A DNA stretch of 64,000 nt from Buttiauxella gaviniae (GTDB lineage Bacteria > Pseudomonadota > Gammaproteobacteria > Enterobacterales > Enterobacteriaceae), in the NCBI RefSeq assembly GCF_040786275.1, contig NZ_JBFMVT010000002.1, positions 1,426,001 to 1,490,000 of the forward strand, written 5' to 3'. This document shows positions 61,583 to 64,000 of the stretch, piece after piece. The translations under genes were made by a program, and so were the position numbers. Each line of letters opens with the position of its first letter. Position 1 is the first letter of the stretch. The notes under the pieces are model-generated. The model ran no database searches. It was not told where the DNA came from and was given only the letters and a program-made list of their open reading frames with translations.

Positions 61583-62530
61583 GTGTCTGATTCACTGCGT
61601 ATTATTTTCGCTGGTACTCCTGACTTTGCAGCGCGTCATCTTGACGCGCTGTTGTCTTCTCAGCACCAAGTCGTTGGCGTGTTTACACAACCTGACCGCC
61701 CTGCTGGACGCGGAAAAAAGCTGATGCCAAGCCCGGTCAAAGTACTGGCCACTGAAAAAAACATCCCCGTTTTTCAACCTGCCTCTTTGCGACCTGCGGA
61801 AAATCAGGAACTCGTTTCGAGCTTGAATGCCGATGTTATGGTCGTAGTGGCTTACGGTTTGATCCTTCCCAAAGCCGTTCTTGATATGCCACGCCTGGGT
61901 TGTATTAATGTACATGGTTCTCTGCTGCCACGCTGGCGAGGGGCAGCTCCAATTCAACGTTCATTGTGGGCGGGTGATGCCGAAACTGGCGTAACCATTA
62001 TGCAAATGGATGTTGGTTTGGACACCGGCGATATGCTGTTTAAACTCGCTTGCCCGATTGAAGCCACGGATACCAGCGCAACGCTATACGACAAACTGGC
62101 AAATCTTGGGCCGCAAGGATTGCTGGAAACGTTAAATCAACTGGCTACGGGCAATGCTAAACCCGAAGTTCAGAGAGAAGAATCAGTGACTTACGCTGAA
62201 AAGCTCAGCAAGGAAGAGGCGCGTATTGACTGGTCACTTTCAGCGGTACAACTTGAGCGTTGCATTCGGGCATTTAATCCCTGGCCGATGAGTTGGCTGG
62301 AAATTGACGGACAACCGCTTAAAGTCTGGCAAGCATCAGTCATTGATCAGCCTGCGAAAGCCGTACCAGGTACCATTCTTGAAACCACTAAACAGGGTAT
62401 CCAAGTGGCAACGGGTGAAGGGATTTTAAATCTGGAGTCTCTTCAGCCAGCAGGTAAGAAAGCAATGTCCGCTCAGGATCTTCTGAACTCACGTAGCGAA
62501 TGGTTTAAGCCAGGCGCACTTCTCGCCTGA
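61583..62530 (+). CDS. fmt: Methionyl-tRNA formyltransferase
   Basis: The 315-residue enzyme (E. coli length) formylates initiator Met-tRNA using 10-formyltetrahydrofolate. The N-terminal transferase domain has [23 protein letters not shown] and the folate-site motif [17 protein letters not shown] with the catalytic histidine. A C-terminal OB-fold binds tRNA. The start is GTG, as in E. coli, with AAGGGA upstream, 21 bases after the def stop. Confidence 0.97.
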   Translation: MSDSLRIIFAGTPDFAARHLDALLSSQHQVVGVFTQPDRPAGRGKKLMPSPVKVLATEKNIPVFQPASLRPAENQELVSSLNADVMVVVAYGLILPKAVLDMPRLGCINVHGSLLPRWRGAAPIQRSLWAGDAETGVTIMQMDVGLDTGDMLFKLACPIEATDTSATLYDKLANLGPQGLLETLNQLATGNAKPEVQREESVTYAEKLSKEEARIDWSLSAVQLERCIRAFNPWPMSWLEIDGQPLKVWQASVIDQPAKAVPGTILETTKQGIQVATGEGILNLESLQPAGKKAMSAQDLLNSRSEWFKPGALLA

Positions 62531-62547
62531 GAAAAGAAATTCTTTAC

Positions 62548-62580
62548 GCCCAGGCCAAACACCTGGGCATTTTTGTTTTT
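62548..62580 (+). terminator. Terminator after fmt
   Basis: A 7-bp stem GCCCAGG / CCTGGGC with a 7-base loop is followed by ATTTTTGTTTTT, 17 bases after the fmt stop. rsmB starts only 26 bases later, so read-through or its own promoter is needed. Confidence 0.8.
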
Positions 62581-62606
62581 AAGCGCCGGAAAACCAGAGC
62601 GTTGTT

Positions 62607-63896
62607 ATGAAAAAAACTCTAAATCTTCGCAGTATGGCCGCACAAACGATTGAACAAGTTGTGGAGCAAGGCCAATCACTCAGCAATGTGCTGCCTGGGA
62701 TGCAACATAAAGTCTCTGATAAAGATAAAGCACTGCTCCAGGAAATTTGCTTTGGTGTATTGCGTACTCTGCCGCAACTCGAATGGTTGATCGGTAAACT
62801 GATGTCGCGCCCGATGACAGGCAAACAGCGCACCATTCACTATTTGATTATGGTGGGTTTTTACCAGCTGCTTTATACCCGAATCCCAGCTCACGCCGCT
62901 CTCGCAGAAACGGTTGAAGGGGCTGTAGCTATCCAACGCCAGTCGCTAAAAGGCTTGATTAATGGCGTGCTGAGGCAGTTCCAGCGTCAACAAGAATCAT
63001 TGATGGCAGAAGCGGCTAAACACGAAAGTCGTTTTTTGCATCCTTCCTGGCTATTGCAACGTCTGAAAAAAGCCTATCCGAATCAATGGCAATCAATTGT
63101 CGATGCAAATAACCAGCGGCCACCAATGTGGCTGCGTGTGAATCGCCAGCACCATTCTCGTGATGAGTGGATGGCGCTGCTGGTTGAAAACGGTTTAGAA
63201 GGCCACGCCCATCCGCAATACCGTGATGCAGTTCGTCTGGAAACCCCTGCGCCAGTCCATGCCTTACCGGGATTTGAGCAAGGCTGGGTAACTGTGCAGG
63301 ATGCTTCAGCACAGGGCAGCGTTGATCTGCTCGATCCGCAGGATGGTGATAAGATCCTCGATTTATGCGCCGCACCAGGTGGAAAAACTACGCATATTCT
63401 GGAAGCCGCACCTAAAGCACACGTGATGGCGGTTGATATTGATGAGCAGCGCCTGAAACGGGTGCATGAGAATTTGCAGCGTCTGGGTATGACCGCTGAT
63501 GTGAAAACCGGTGACGGACGTTTCCCGGAGCAGTGGTGTGGCGACCAACAATTTGATCGTATCCTGCTTGATGCACCATGTTCAGCTACCGGCGTTATTC
63601 GTCGTCATCCCGATATCAAATGGTTGCGTCGTGACAGAGATATCGCTGAATTAGCGGCTCTGCAAAAAGAGATCCTGGAAGCGATTTGGCCGAGACTGAA
63701 ATCAGGTGGCACATTAGTTTACGCTACCTGTTCTATCCTGCCCGAAGAAAACTGCCAGCAGGTCGCTGCATTCCTGGAAAAACATCCAGAGGCCAAACTG
63801 GTTGAAACTGGTACGCCAGAGAAACCAGGTATCCAGAATCTGCCGTCGCAAGAAGAAGGTGACGGCTTCTTTTACGCTAAGCTAATTAAAAGCTGA
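62607..63896 (+). CDS. rsmB: 16S rRNA m5C967 methyltransferase
   Basis: The 429-residue enzyme (E. coli RsmB/Sun length) methylates C967 of 16S rRNA. An N-terminal NusB-like RNA-binding domain (1-140) precedes the SAM domain with [14 protein letters not shown] (251-264) and the two cysteines of m5C methylases, C325 in DAPCSATG and C375 in YATCS. It lies between fmt and trkA as in E. coli. Confidence 0.97.
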   Translation: MKKTLNLRSMAAQTIEQVVEQGQSLSNVLPGMQHKVSDKDKALLQEICFGVLRTLPQLEWLIGKLMSRPMTGKQRTIHYLIMVGFYQLLYTRIPAHAALAETVEGAVAIQRQSLKGLINGVLRQFQRQQESLMAEAAKHESRFLHPSWLLQRLKKAYPNQWQSIVDANNQRPPMWLRVNRQHHSRDEWMALLVENGLEGHAHPQYRDAVRLETPAPVHALPGFEQGWVTVQDASAQGSVDLLDPQDGDKILDLCAAPGGKTTHILEAAPKAHVMAVDIDEQRLKRVHENLQRLGMTADVKTGDGRFPEQWCGDQQFDRILLDAPCSATGVIRRHPDIKWLRRDRDIAELAALQKEILEAIWPRLKSGGTLVYATCSILPEENCQQVAAFLEKHPEAKLVETGTPEKPGIQNLPSQEEGDGFFYAKLIKS

Positions 63897-63944
63897 TTCA
63901 GGATTACTGAGTCTTAGGTTTCATCACCAATGAAGCTATAAATA

Positions 63945-64000
63945 ATGAAAATAATCATTCTCGGTGCGGGCCAGGTTGGCGGCACCCTGGCAGAAAACCT
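63945..64000 (+). CDS. trkA: Trk potassium uptake protein TrkA, 5' end
   Basis: Only the first 18 codons and two extra bases are in the window. They read MKIIILGAGQVGGTLAEN, the N-terminal NAD-binding Rossmann motif of TrkA, the cytoplasmic regulator of TrkG/TrkH potassium channels. Gene order def-fmt-rsmB-trkA supports this. Confidence 0.93.
   Translation, partial: MKIIILGAGQVGGTLAEN

Overview
The window is 64 kb of chromosomal backbone from a member of the Enterobacteriaceae. Almost every protein aligns end to end with its E. coli K-12 counterpart (Fis appears identical), and gene order follows the E. coli gltBD-nan-ssp-mdh-argR-aae-mre-acc-fis-rrnD-def-trkA segment. It is not E. coli or Salmonella: base composition looks near 50% GC by eye, the nan locus is reduced, msrPQ and a type II dehydroquinase (aroQ) lie before accBC, and the rRNA operon carries a tRNA-Glu spacer. 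A genus such as Buttiauxella, Kluyvera or Leclercia is possible but cannot be fixed by reading alone. I see no prophage, insertion sequence, CRISPR array or dedicated defence island.

Layout. 1-4107: 3' end of gltB, then gltD (glutamate synthase). 4126-7572 (minus): sialic acid genes nanT, nanA, nanR, with a three-repeat NanR operator before nanA. 7745-11414 (minus): sspBA, ribosomal protein operon rplM-rpsI, cell division ATPase zapE. 11595-14730 (plus): zapG and periplasmic proteases degQ and degS. 14801-16687: mdh and argR diverging, with a pair of ARG boxes before argR. 17070-19558: two tandem yhcN-type stress proteins, a barstar-like yhcO and an aldehyde dehydrogenase. 19632-23856: aaeXAB efflux operon with divergent regulator aaeR. 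23874-36182 (minus): tldD, yhdP, rng, maf, mreDCB, csrD. 36468-40610 (plus): msrPQ, then aroQ-accB-accC. 40724-45004 (plus): yhdT-panF-prmA and dusB-fis. 45144-46047: a YoaC-like small protein and lipoprotein yhdV. 46537-50693: amino acid ABC transporter yhdWXYZ behind an apparent sigma-54/NtrC promoter. 50788-56449 (minus): rRNA operon, in transcription order 16S, tRNA-Glu, 23S, 5S, tRNA-Thr, 5S. 56602-64000: yrdA, then yrdB-aroE-tsaC-yrdD-smg-dprA (minus), then def-fmt-rsmB-trkA (plus; trkA cut by the window end).

Functional themes are nitrogen assimilation (GltBD, YhdWXYZ), translation (rRNA and tRNA, S9, L13, DusB, PrmA, Def, Fmt, RsmB, TsaC), envelope shape and quality control (MreBCD, DegQ, DegS, YhdP, ZapE, ZapG), and fatty acid and aromatic precursor synthesis (AccBC, AroQ, AroE). 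The most informative departures from the E. coli plan are the nan locus without nanEK, the Glu-type rRNA spacer, the duplicated yhcN, the dehydrogenase next to aaeXAB, and the small insertion between fis and yhdV. Nothing here is convincing as a wholly new system; the most useful material is regulatory DNA and lineage-specific rearrangement. Several start codons were moved from the longest possible frame to the position supported by a Shine-Dalgarno sequence and family length; this is noted per gene.
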